Of a stretch of DNA of 8,712 nucleotides, positions 1-6,537 are shown one piece after another. Position numbers and translations under genes: made by a program. Positions within the stretch are counted from its first letter, which is position 1. Every line of letters starts with the position of its first letter. The notes beneath the pieces are model-generated. The model was not told the DNA's origin and searched no databases. It saw only the letters and a list, made by a program, of their open reading frames with translations. Source of the DNA: Bacteriovoracaceae bacterium UBA1018 (lineage in GTDB: Bacteria > Bdellovibrionota > UBA1018); the NCBI GenBank assembly GCA_002291495.1, contig DBAE01000030.1, positions 172 through 8,883 of the forward strand, in the 5' to 3' direction.

Positions 1-820
1 TAACTATCGCGAGCTGTTCCAATTGGGAGATGTGCAGGTGAGCTTTCATTCTGCAGGACATATTTTGGGCTCGGCTCAAGTACGTGTCCAATTAGGATCT
101 GAAGTATGGGTCGCATCGGGAGATTACAAACGGGATCCTGATCCAAGTTGCGAACCTTTTGAAGCAGTTCGATGTGATGCTTTTATCACCGAAGCAACCT
201 TCGGCACTCCAAAGTACCGCTGGGATAAGTCGCGACATCACGGGAAAGATATCTCGGAGTGGTGGATTAAGAACGCCTCGGTTGGAAAAAACAGCGTGCT
301 CTTTGGCTACTCATTGGGAAAAGCACAGCGTATCCTGGCTGAACTTGCAGATTTTGCAATGAGACCGATAGTCATTCATGAATCGATAGCTGAATTAACA
401 GAATGTTATCGAGCTGAAGGTAGAAAACTGGCTCCAACGGTCGAACTCAATTCACTCTCCGAGCAGCAATCGATCAAAGGCGAACTCATCTTAGCGCCAC
501 CTTCGATCATGAAGACTGACTGGATCGATAAGCTCGGTAAATACGAAACTGCTTTTGCCTCCGGATGGATGGTAGGTACCTCTAATAATGCACATGGTAC
601 TTACTACGATTTTGGTTTTGTCATGTCCGATCATGCAGACTGGATTGATCTCAACCGCACCATCGATGAGACTGGCGCTAAACAAGTATTTGTTCTGCAT
701 CGCTCAAATGGAGCTTTAGTGAGGCATCTTCGAAGAAGAGGATTTGATGCACACCCCGCTTCGGCTTTGATACCAGAAAATTATCAAAGACTCGGTGGCA
801 TTAATCTCTCTTTATTTTGA
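1..820 (+). CDS. Ligase-associated-type metallo-beta-lactamase/beta-CASP DNA exonuclease, 5'-truncated by the window edge
   Basis: This is the C-terminal part of a COG1236-like metallo-beta-lactamase/beta-CASP nuclease. The reading frame is open from base 2 and the residues before the TTG at 23 (NYRELFQ) already fit the family, so the gene begins left of the window and 23 is not its start. The visible 272 residues include a metal-ligand histidine in AGHILGS (codon 59-61), the aspartate in SGDYKRDPDP (122-124), a TEATFG strand motif, the beta-CASP segment YSLGKAQRIL and the late histidine in SDHADW (632-634). The N-terminal HxHxDH metal site, roughly 60-70 residues, would lie outside. Family members are annotated as ligase-associated DNA damage response exonucleases and often sit beside an ATP-dependent DNA ligase and an Lhr-like helicase. 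Here the next gene is a different nuclease-helicase, whose start overlaps or closely follows this stop. One oddity is that the usual HG after the last strand reads HR (698-703). DNA exonuclease activity is inferred from the family. Confidence 0.85.
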   Translation, partial: NYRELFQLGDVQVSFHSAGHILGSAQVRVQLGSEVWVASGDYKRDPDPSCEPFEAVRCDAFITEATFGTPKYRWDKSRHHGKDISEWWIKNASVGKNSVLFGYSLGKAQRILAELADFAMRPIVIHESIAELTECYRAEGRKLAPTVELNSLSEQQSIKGELILAPPSIMKTDWIDKLGKYETAFASGWMVGTSNNAHGTYYDFGFVMSDHADWIDLNRTIDETGAKQVFVLHRSNGALVRHLRRRGFDAHPASALIPENYQRLGGINLSLF

Positions 821-828
821 TAAAATCC

Positions 829-3207
829 ATGAAGACTATTGAACTTGCCATCCGTGATTTTGCACTTCCAGTACCTCGAGTAGGAAGTATCGAAGCTCAT
901 TCTGGTTATGGAAAAGCGACTGAAGGGCAAGAAATCCATCTCCGTGTTCAACAAAAACGTACTCGCGATCACGACAACTATGAGGCGGAAGTAAAAATTG
1001 AACATTCTTTTGAACGAGAAGGATATGAATTTAAAGTCGGTGGTCGAATGGATGGTTTTTTCGACGATGACACTCCAAAAATCGAAGAAATCAAATCGAC
1101 TTTTAACCTGAAAGAACTCTTCACAAAACTTTCGAGTGGGACGATGGATCATCCCTACTGCTTACAATTACTCACGTATGGGTACTTTTACTGGCTACAA
1201 AATCAAACCCTACCCGAGCTCACTTTTCATTTGGTCTCAACTAGAAATAACGATGCCGAGGACCTAGAGATCGAACTCGATATTAGTACTTACGAATCCT
1301 GGCTAGAGCGAAGGCTGGCAGAACTTGTTATTGAGGCACAGAAGAGTGAAAAACGAGTTCTAAGAAGAAAAAAGATCGCAGAAAATTTTCAATTTCCATT
1401 TCAGTCGCCAAGACCTGGTCAGACCGAGTTGATTCAGTCCATCGAAGAATCAATGAAAACAAAAAGCCGTATGCTCGTTCAGGCACCAACAGGTCTTGGC
1501 AAAACCGCTGGAGTCCTCTATCCGACACTCAAAGAAGCCCTCAGTCGCGGTCAAAAAGTTGTTTATGTTACTCCAAAAAATAGTCAGCACTCGGTCGCAG
1601 AGGATGCAGTCACTCGCTTTCAGGACACCGGATCTAAGATCAAACCGCTTACGATTACCGCGAAAAGTAAGATCTGCTTTAAAGCGGAGCCACTTTGCAA
1701 TCCAACTTATTGTGAATATGCCAAAGACTATTACACAAAAGTACATGAACATGGGCTACTCGACTTACTTGCAAAAAAGAAGTCTCTCACATCTCGAACC
1801 TTTCGAAAGGTAGGAGAAGAATTTCAAGTCTGCCCTTTCGAACTCCAGCTCGATGTGGCCCAAGAAGCTGATGCAATCATTTGTGATTATAACTATGTCT
1901 TTGCTCCACGAGCTGCTTTTGGAAGGATGACACTCCCTGGCCTTGGACAGGAAGGAAATCCAAATCTAGTAGTCGATGAAGCCCATAACTTGCCTGCACG
2001 AGCTATGGATTATTATTCACCTTCGCTCTCAAGCATCGTGCTAGAAAAAATGAGAGAATCTATGAGCGAACTGCCACATCGTTTTAAACGAGAGGCTCTA
2101 GAACTCATCGATGAGTGCATTCAGACTATCGTAAGCTGTAGACCAGAAAAGAATGTCAAAGGAACCAAGATTACTCCACCGAGTGATCCTTTTATGGACC
2201 AAGACTCAAAGCTCCGGTCGTTCCTGACTCGCTATCTAGAGTCAGACGTCGAGATTAGACCTAAAGACCCCGTCCTTAAGCTCTGCTTTTACTGGTCCGA
2301 ATTTACAGCTGCCCTTGAGTACGTTGCAGATCCCGAACGCAAAGAATTTTTTACCACTTTTCATAACCACGCATCAGGCGGGATTATTAAGATCACTTGC
2401 TGTGATGCTTCAGAGATGCTCAAAGCCTGTTATGATGAGTACGACCAAGTGGTAGCTTTTTCTGCAACACTTAAACCGTTCGATTATTACGCCCAGTTGA
2501 CTGGATTAAAATCAGAAACGCTGAAGACTCCAGAGTTTCAGTCTCCCTTTGATAAGGCGCAGAGAAAGCTCTTGATCATTCCGCAAGTCTCAACAAAGTA
2601 TTCGGAGAGGGAAAGAAATTACCCTCGCATCGCCGAGGCAATTAAGCGCATATCGACCTTAAAAAAAGGAAACTACTTTGTCTTTTTTCCAAGCTTTGAT
2701 TTTTTAGAGCGTGTTCTAAATCTTTTCGACACTCCCGAAGGCTTTACCGTAATCAAACAGCAGCGCGACATGAGACCCTCTGAAGTCGAAGAAATCATCG
2801 AACATTTACGAGAGCAACGTGAACCCACCTTCATTTTTGCAGTCCAAGGTGGAGTTTTTTCAGAAGGCGTAGATTATCCAGGCGACATGATTATCGGTGC
2901 ATTTGTAGTCGGTCCACCCCTACCTAATTTTGATCTCGAGAGAGAGCAAATGCGGGAGTATTATCAACGTCATTATGGTTCAGGCTTTGATTATGCTTAC
3001 ACTTATCCGGCCATGGCAAAAGCGGTTCAAGCTGCTGGGAGAGTGATCCGCACCGAAAGTGATCGTGGTCTTATCGTGCTCATGGACAGCCGATTTATCC
3101 ATCCAAGCTACACGGGTTCGATGCCTTCAGATTGGTTCGAAAGTTCGGCCACTGAACTGGTATCCGACGGAATCTTAAAAGAAGTCTCAGACTTTTGGGG
3201 CAAGTAA
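829..3207 (+). CDS. PD-(D/E)XK nuclease fused to DinG/XPD-type iron-sulfur DNA helicase
   Basis: A 792-residue protein counted from ATG 829. An in-frame TTG at 817 overlapping the upstream TGA (TTGA) is an alternative start that adds four residues; neither start has a clear ribosome binding site, so translation is probably coupled to the upstream gene. Residues about 1-130 carry RecB/Cas4-like nuclease motifs: D75 in GRMDG, E87-I-K89 in IEEIKS, and Q113xxxY117 in QLLTYGYFY. The helicase follows: Walker A QAPTGLGKT (218-226), four cysteines suited to a [4Fe-4S] cluster (C283, C290, C295, C335), the DEAH box (383-386), a SATL segment opening the second motor domain, and motif VI QAAGRVIRTESDRG (734-747). 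Family knowledge says DinG/XPD enzymes unwind DNA 5' to 3' and need the cluster. The joined nuclease suggests unwinding combined with cleavage of branched or single-stranded DNA in repair. All key residues look intact. The 3' end overlaps the convergent methyltransferase gene. The physiological substrate is unknown. Confidence 0.9.
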   Translation: MKTIELAIRDFALPVPRVGSIEAHSGYGKATEGQEIHLRVQQKRTRDHDNYEAEVKIEHSFEREGYEFKVGGRMDGFFDDDTPKIEEIKSTFNLKELFTKLSSGTMDHPYCLQLLTYGYFYWLQNQTLPELTFHLVSTRNNDAEDLEIELDISTYESWLERRLAELVIEAQKSEKRVLRRKKIAENFQFPFQSPRPGQTELIQSIEESMKTKSRMLVQAPTGLGKTAGVLYPTLKEALSRGQKVVYVTPKNSQHSVAEDAVTRFQDTGSKIKPLTITAKSKICFKAEPLCNPTYCEYAKDYYTKVHEHGLLDLLAKKKSLTSRTFRKVGEEFQVCPFELQLDVAQEADAIICDYNYVFAPRAAFGRMTLPGLGQEGNPNLVVDEAHNLPARAMDYYSPSLSSIVLEKMRESMSELPHRFKREALELIDECIQTIVSCRPEKNVKGTKITPPSDPFMDQDSKLRSFLTRYLESDVEIRPKDPVLKLCFYWSEFTAALEYVADPERKEFFTTFHNHASGGIIKITCCDASEMLKACYDEYDQVVAFSATLKPFDYYAQLTGLKSETLKTPEFQSPFDKAQRKLLIIPQVSTKYSERERNYPRIAEAIKRISTLKKGNYFVFFPSFDFLERVLNLFDTPEGFTVIKQQRDMRPSEVEEIIEHLREQREPTFIFAVQGGVFSEGVDYPGDMIIGAFVVGPPLPNFDLEREQMREYYQRHYGSGFDYAYTYPAMAKAVQAAGRVIRTESDRGLIVLMDSRFIHPSYTGSMPSDWFESSATELVSDGILKEVSDFWGK

Positions 3208-3999
3208 GCCAAATTCAAACCACGAGAGCTTAAAATCAAAACTCTTCGTTTCATTCCGTAAATATTGCTTGAGCTGAAGCTTTACAGTTTCTCTAAAGTT
3301 CAATCTTTGCTCGTCACTTAAGTCTTTTTGAAAATGAATCACACGCGATTGAGAAAAAATTAAGCCTGCTAATTCATCCTCGCCAAGTTCGTGTACCATC
3401 TCGGGCTTACCTTCTCCGATATACTCAAACTGCTCATTTTTTCTAAATACGTCCATTAACTGAGATAGGCTGCCTCGTGGAGTTTGCCCTGGAGCTTTCC
3501 AATACAAATTAAACTGACGACGAATCCACTCGTTTAACTCTGGGAGATCTTTTGCCTTTGGAAACTGATATTCAAAGACTCTAACAATTCCGCCAGGCTT
3601 TAGGATTCTCAAAAATTCCTTAAGTGCGAGTTCAAGATCCATCCAATGAAAAGCAGAACCGACTAAGATGCCGGAGATAGAATTTTCTTTGAGCCCTGTA
3701 GATTCTCCTGTTCCTTGAGAGAGGGTCGCACGGCCTATGTAGGCAGTGTCTTGGAGCAGGAGCTTTGCTCGATCTAACATTTTTGGATCGGGATCGATTC
3801 CGTAGACTCGGGCATCTATGCCGCCCCGAAGAATGGAAATAATCGAATGACCTGTTCCGCATCCCACATCCGCCAACGTGAAAGGTGCCGAAAATCCACG
3901 CTCTTTTAATTTTGTCTCAAACCCTGCAAAAGTTTCTTTGGGATAGAGTGGACGATATTGCGAATAAAATTCGGGATCGAATTGCCCCATACCTTTCAT
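3187..3999 (-). CDS. Class I SAM-dependent methyltransferase (Methyltransf_11-like)
   Basis: A 270-residue cytosolic protein with no signal peptide. The N-terminus FDPEFYSQYRPLYP is typical of small Rossmann-fold methyltransferases. Motif I is LADVGCGTGHS (42-52), which binds S-adenosylmethionine. The acidic end of strand 2 is D69 in GIDPDPKML. SAFHWMD (115-121) matches the AxHWFD stretch of trans-aconitate or ubiquinone/menaquinone-type methyltransferases, and ILKPGGIVRVFEY is the strand 5 region. The start at 3999 forms TAATG with the stop of the upstream radical SAM gene and has a TGAGG eight bases before it; an ATG nine bases further in (3990) has poorer spacing. The gene therefore lies second in a two-gene unit and is probably translationally coupled. 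Its last 21 bp overlap the end of the convergent helicase. The acceptor substrate cannot be read from the sequence. Confidence 0.85.
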   Translation of the reverse strand: MKGMGQFDPEFYSQYRPLYPKETFAGFETKLKERGFSAPFTLADVGCGTGHSIISILRGGIDARVYGIDPDPKMLDRAKLLLQDTAYIGRATLSQGTGESTGLKENSISGILVGSAFHWMDLELALKEFLRILKPGGIVRVFEYQFPKAKDLPELNEWIRRQFNLYWKAPGQTPRGSLSQLMDVFRKNEQFEYIGEGKPEMVHELGEDELAGLIFSQSRVIHFQKDLSDEQRLNFRETVKLQLKQYLRNETKSFDFKLSWFEFGLLAPKV

Positions 4000-5057
4000 T
4001 AGAAGAGCCTCATTTGCTCGCCTGGTCGTTGAAAGTGAGCTGTAGACAGTTCAAGCTCTTCTTGATTGAGCCCGTATTTTCTCGAATAAAGCTTAAACAT
4101 TCCTCGGAGCTGATCAGCAAAGACCCCACTGCCTCTCATCCGGCTACCAAAGTCTGGATCATTTAATTTTCCATCTCGCATGGACATGATTCGGTTCAGA
4201 ACTTTTTCTTTTCGATCAGGAAAATGGGTCTCCAACCATTCTGTAAAAAGTGGCAAAACTGAATGTGGGAGACGCACAGGTACAAACGCCGCATGTTTTG
4301 CTCCTGCCTGAGCCGCTGCATCTAAGATTGAAGGCATTTCGTGATCGGTCAGTCCTGGTATTACGGGCGCAACCATAACTCCCACCGGTATTCCGGCTTT
4401 TGACAACTCTTCGATTGCTTGCAGTCTATACTGAGGTCTAGAGGTTCTAGGCTCCATGACCGAACAAAGATCATTGTCTAAAGTAGTGACTGATATCATA
4501 GCTCCTACCGCGTTGAGCTCTGCCATCTCTGAAAGGAGATCGATATCACGTGTAATTAGATGATTCTTAGTGATCATTGTAAATGGATTTTGAAACTCTC
4601 GTAGTACCTCAATGCATCTACGAGTGAGCTTCAGTTTTCTTTCAATGGGTTGGTAGCAATCTGTTACACCACTGATTGATATTGGAATTGGCTTCCACGA
4701 TTTCGATAATAATTTTTCTCTTAAAAGCTCAGGGGCATTTTCTTTAACAAGAATTTTTGATTCAAAATCAAGCCCCCCTGAAAATCCAAGATACTCGTGC
4801 GTGGGTCTCGCGTAGCAATAGATACATCCGTGCTCACAGCCTCGATAAGGATTGATACTTGCGTCGAACGGAATATCGGGGCTGTTATTTGTCGTTAAGA
4901 TAGTCCGACTATGATCCTTGAGATACTGGGTTCGTTTAGGGCTGGGTTGTGGGCCTTCCGGGTCCACGAAAGATTCATCTAATTCGGCTGATACATGAAT
5001 AGTCTCAAAGCGATTCGGTGTATTTGAACCTGCGCCTCTTCCCGAAATTCCTGACAT
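3999..5057 (-). CDS. PA0069-family radical SAM protein (SplB-related)
   Basis: A 352-residue protein from the ATG at 5057. The CxxxCxxC motif that holds the radical-SAM [4Fe-4S] cluster is C74-EHG-C78-IY-C81, inside NPYRGCEHGCIYCYARP. The preceding segment (GRGAGSNTPNRFE, then TTNNSPDIPFDASINPYRGC) and the following LGFSGGLDFESKILVK match the PA0069 family within COG1533, which also contains spore photoproduct lyase relatives. Members are widespread in Proteobacteria and have no settled function. The start at 5057 (MSGISGRG) puts the conserved GRG block near the N-terminus as in relatives. Starts at 5087, 5102 and 5174 are in frame but add sequence that looks unrelated and runs into the cystathionine beta-synthase gene on the other strand. 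No clear Shine-Dalgarno is present. It is the first gene of a unit with the methyltransferase, which it overlaps by one base. A shared modification pathway is possible but only inferred. Confidence 0.88.
   Translation of the reverse strand: MSGISGRGAGSNTPNRFETIHVSAELDESFVDPEGPQPSPKRTQYLKDHSRTILTTNNSPDIPFDASINPYRGCEHGCIYCYARPTHEYLGFSGGLDFESKILVKENAPELLREKLLSKSWKPIPISISGVTDCYQPIERKLKLTRRCIEVLREFQNPFTMITKNHLITRDIDLLSEMAELNAVGAMISVTTLDNDLCSVMEPRTSRPQYRLQAIEELSKAGIPVGVMVAPVIPGLTDHEMPSILDAAAQAGAKHAAFVPVRLPHSVLPLFTEWLETHFPDRKEKVLNRIMSMRDGKLNDPDFGSRMRGSGVFADQLRGMFKLYSRKYGLNQEELELSTAHFQRPGEQMRLF
4008..4012 (-). promoter_or_regulatory. Ribosome binding site of the methyltransferase gene
   Basis: On the minus strand the sequence reads TGAGG, then eight bases, then the ATG at 3999. 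It lies inside the last codons of the radical SAM gene. It supports the 3999 start over the internal ATG at 3990 and fits translational coupling through the TAATG junction. Confidence 0.5.
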
Positions 5058-5147
5058 ACAATAGATAGCTACACGACTCGACGCCATGACTACATGCACC
5101 ATTTCTTGTGGTTTCGCGATTGCCCAAAAAAGTGTATCTCTCCTCTT
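5058..5147. promoter_or_regulatory. Divergent intergenic region between the radical SAM gene and the cystathionine beta-synthase gene
   Basis: These 90 bases separate two divergently transcribed starts and must hold promoters for both units unless one has a promoter farther away. Neither start has a convincing Shine-Dalgarno; the bases just before ATG 5148 are pyrimidine-rich. A TATCTC string (5135-5140, plus strand) and a TATCTA string (5062-5067, read on the minus strand) lie a few bases upstream of the respective starts and could serve as -10 elements of short-leader or leaderless transcripts. No matching -35 elements at 17-base spacing were found, and no clear operator palindrome is visible. 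Confidence 0.35.
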
Positions 5148-6527
5148 ATGAGTAACCGAGCACCAGTCGTCCATTCGCTTTTAACTTTAATTGGGAATAC
5201 CCCCATGCTTCGGATCCGAGCCATAGACACGGGTCCCTGCGAACTCTACGTTAAGTTAGAAAATCAAAATCCGGGCGGCTCTATTAAAGATCGCATGGCG
5301 CTCACTATGATCGAAGCGGCCGAGAAAGACGGTAAACTAAAGCCAGGTGGTACGATAGTCGAAGCCACCGCGGGCAATACTGGGCTTGCCTTAGCTCTGA
5401 TTGCTTCACAAAAGGGATATAAGATTGTTCTCGTTATCCCAGATAAGATGAGCCAAGAAAAAATATTCCATCTCCGCGCCATGGGAGCAGAGGTTGTTCT
5501 CACTCGATCTGACGTTTCAAAAGGGCATCCCGAGTACTATATGGACTTAGCTCGCACGATCGCAGAGCAGCGAGGCGCATATTACGTCAATCAATTCGAA
5601 AATCCAGCTAACCCACTTGCACACGAGCAATCTACCGGTCCAGAGATCTGGGAACAAATGGAGCACAAGGTAGATGCAGTAGTTGCCGGCGTTGGATCTG
5701 CAGGTACACTGACTGGACTTGCAAGATTTTTTGGTCGAGTTGCTCCAAAAACCGAAATGGTTTTAGCGGACCCAGTCGGCTCAGCATTGTCAGAGCTGAT
5801 TAAAACAGGAAAACTTGGAACCCCTGGCGCCTTCTTAGTAGAAGGCATCGGTAGCAGTTTTGTTCCAGGAGTTGGCGATCTTTCGAGAGTTAAGACCGCT
5901 TACAGCATTCCTGACGCTGAAAGTTTTGAGGTGGCTCGAGAACTCTTAAGTAAAGAAGGGATCTTAGCTGGCTCCTCTACAGGTACGTTAGTAGCAGCAG
6001 CTCTTCGATATTGCCGAGAACAAAAACAGCCAAAACGCGTCGTCACCTTTATTTGCGATAGCGGAAACAAATATCTATCTAAAATGTTTAACGACTATTG
6101 GATGATCGACCAAGGCTTTATTCAGAGGGAATCTTTTGGAGATCTTCGAGATCTGATTGCCAGACGTCACTGGGAAGGTGCGACCGTCACAATTAGTCCT
6201 GCCGAAACTATTCAGGCTGCCTATCGCCGCATGAAACTTTACGATATCTCGCAGCTGCCAGTGATTGAAAATGGGAGAGTCGTCGGCATCTTAGACGAAT
6301 CCGATATACTCTCCGTATCCATGGGCAATGCAGACGCTTTTAATAATCTAGTCAGTACCGCAATGACCCAAGATGTTCAGACGGTTGAAGTTAAATCTTC
6401 GCCAGAAGATCTTATTCCCTTCTTTAAACAAGGAAGAGTTGCTGTTGTCGTTGATCAAGGTCGTTTTTTGGGGTTAATCACACAAATTGATCTCATCCAT
6501 TACATGCGACGAAAATCTGCAAAATAG
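5148..6527 (+). CDS. Cystathionine beta-synthase, PLP-dependent, with C-terminal CBS-domain pair
   Basis: A 459-residue protein. The PLP fold-II catalytic domain covers about residues 1-320 and a pair of CBS domains about 335-457. Visible motifs are SLLTLIGNTPML at the N-terminus, the Schiff-base lysine K47 in PGGSIKDRMAL, the substrate/cofactor loop EATAGNTGLALA, the glycine-rich GVGSAGTLTG and the late GSSTGT loop. The linker NKYLSKMFNDYWMIDQGF is strongly conserved in bacterial homologues. The enzyme condenses serine with homocysteine to give cystathionine in transsulfuration; the CBS pair, seen in VIENGRVVGILDESD and GRFLGLITQIDLI, may bind an adenosine-type ligand and regulate it. There is no N-terminal haem domain as in animals. 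The start at 5148 (MSNRAPVV) places the first conserved block at the usual distance; an in-frame ATG at 5094 adds 18 unconserved residues reaching back across the divergent region. An O-acetylserine sulfhydrylase-like activity is a lesser alternative. The trehalase gene follows after 10 bases. Confidence 0.9.
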   Translation: MSNRAPVVHSLLTLIGNTPMLRIRAIDTGPCELYVKLENQNPGGSIKDRMALTMIEAAEKDGKLKPGGTIVEATAGNTGLALALIASQKGYKIVLVIPDKMSQEKIFHLRAMGAEVVLTRSDVSKGHPEYYMDLARTIAEQRGAYYVNQFENPANPLAHEQSTGPEIWEQMEHKVDAVVAGVGSAGTLTGLARFFGRVAPKTEMVLADPVGSALSELIKTGKLGTPGAFLVEGIGSSFVPGVGDLSRVKTAYSIPDAESFEVARELLSKEGILAGSSTGTLVAAALRYCREQKQPKRVVTFICDSGNKYLSKMFNDYWMIDQGFIQRESFGDLRDLIARRHWEGATVTISPAETIQAAYRRMKLYDISQLPVIENGRVVGILDESDILSVSMGNADAFNNLVSTAMTQDVQTVEVKSSPEDLIPFFKQGRVAVVVDQGRFLGLITQIDLIHYMRRKSAK

Positions 6528-6528
6528 G
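6525..6528 (+). promoter_or_regulatory. Weak ribosome binding site of the trehalase gene, overlapping the upstream stop
   Basis: TAGG, formed by the TAG stop of the cystathionine beta-synthase gene plus one base, lies nine bases before ATG 6538. It is a minimal Shine-Dalgarno match. Its position favours ATG 6538 over the in-frame TTG at 6487, which lies inside the upstream gene and would bury the signal peptide. Confidence 0.35.
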
Positions 6529-6537
6529 TACACTCTG

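Noticed and set aside
817..828. TTG at 817 as the helicase start
   Set aside because: ATG 829 is in frame only four codons later and the added residues carry no conserved motif. I kept the ATG, though the TTGA overlap remains possible.
784..1152. Minus-strand ORF within the helicase gene
   Set aside because: Low-complexity, Phe/Ser-rich translation opposite a clearly real gene with intact motifs; treated as a shadow.
829..1230. Cas4-like nuclease motif beside a DinG-like helicase, suggesting a CRISPR or type IV CasDinG system
   Set aside because: No repeats, spacers or other cas genes are present; the neighbour is a repair exonuclease, and the fusion fits a chromosomal repair helicase better.
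1496..1813. Plus-strand out-of-frame ORF inside the helicase
   Set aside because: It overlaps the Walker A and iron-sulfur region of the real frame and shows no recognisable motif.
5094..5147. 18-residue N-terminal extension of cystathionine beta-synthase
   Set aside because: The extension has no conserved motif, and homologues begin close to the SLLxLIGNTPM block, as with ATG 5148.
5058..5174. Longer N-terminus of the radical SAM protein from 5087, 5102 or 5174
   Set aside because: The added residues do not resemble the family and the longest form overlaps the divergent gene's coding start.
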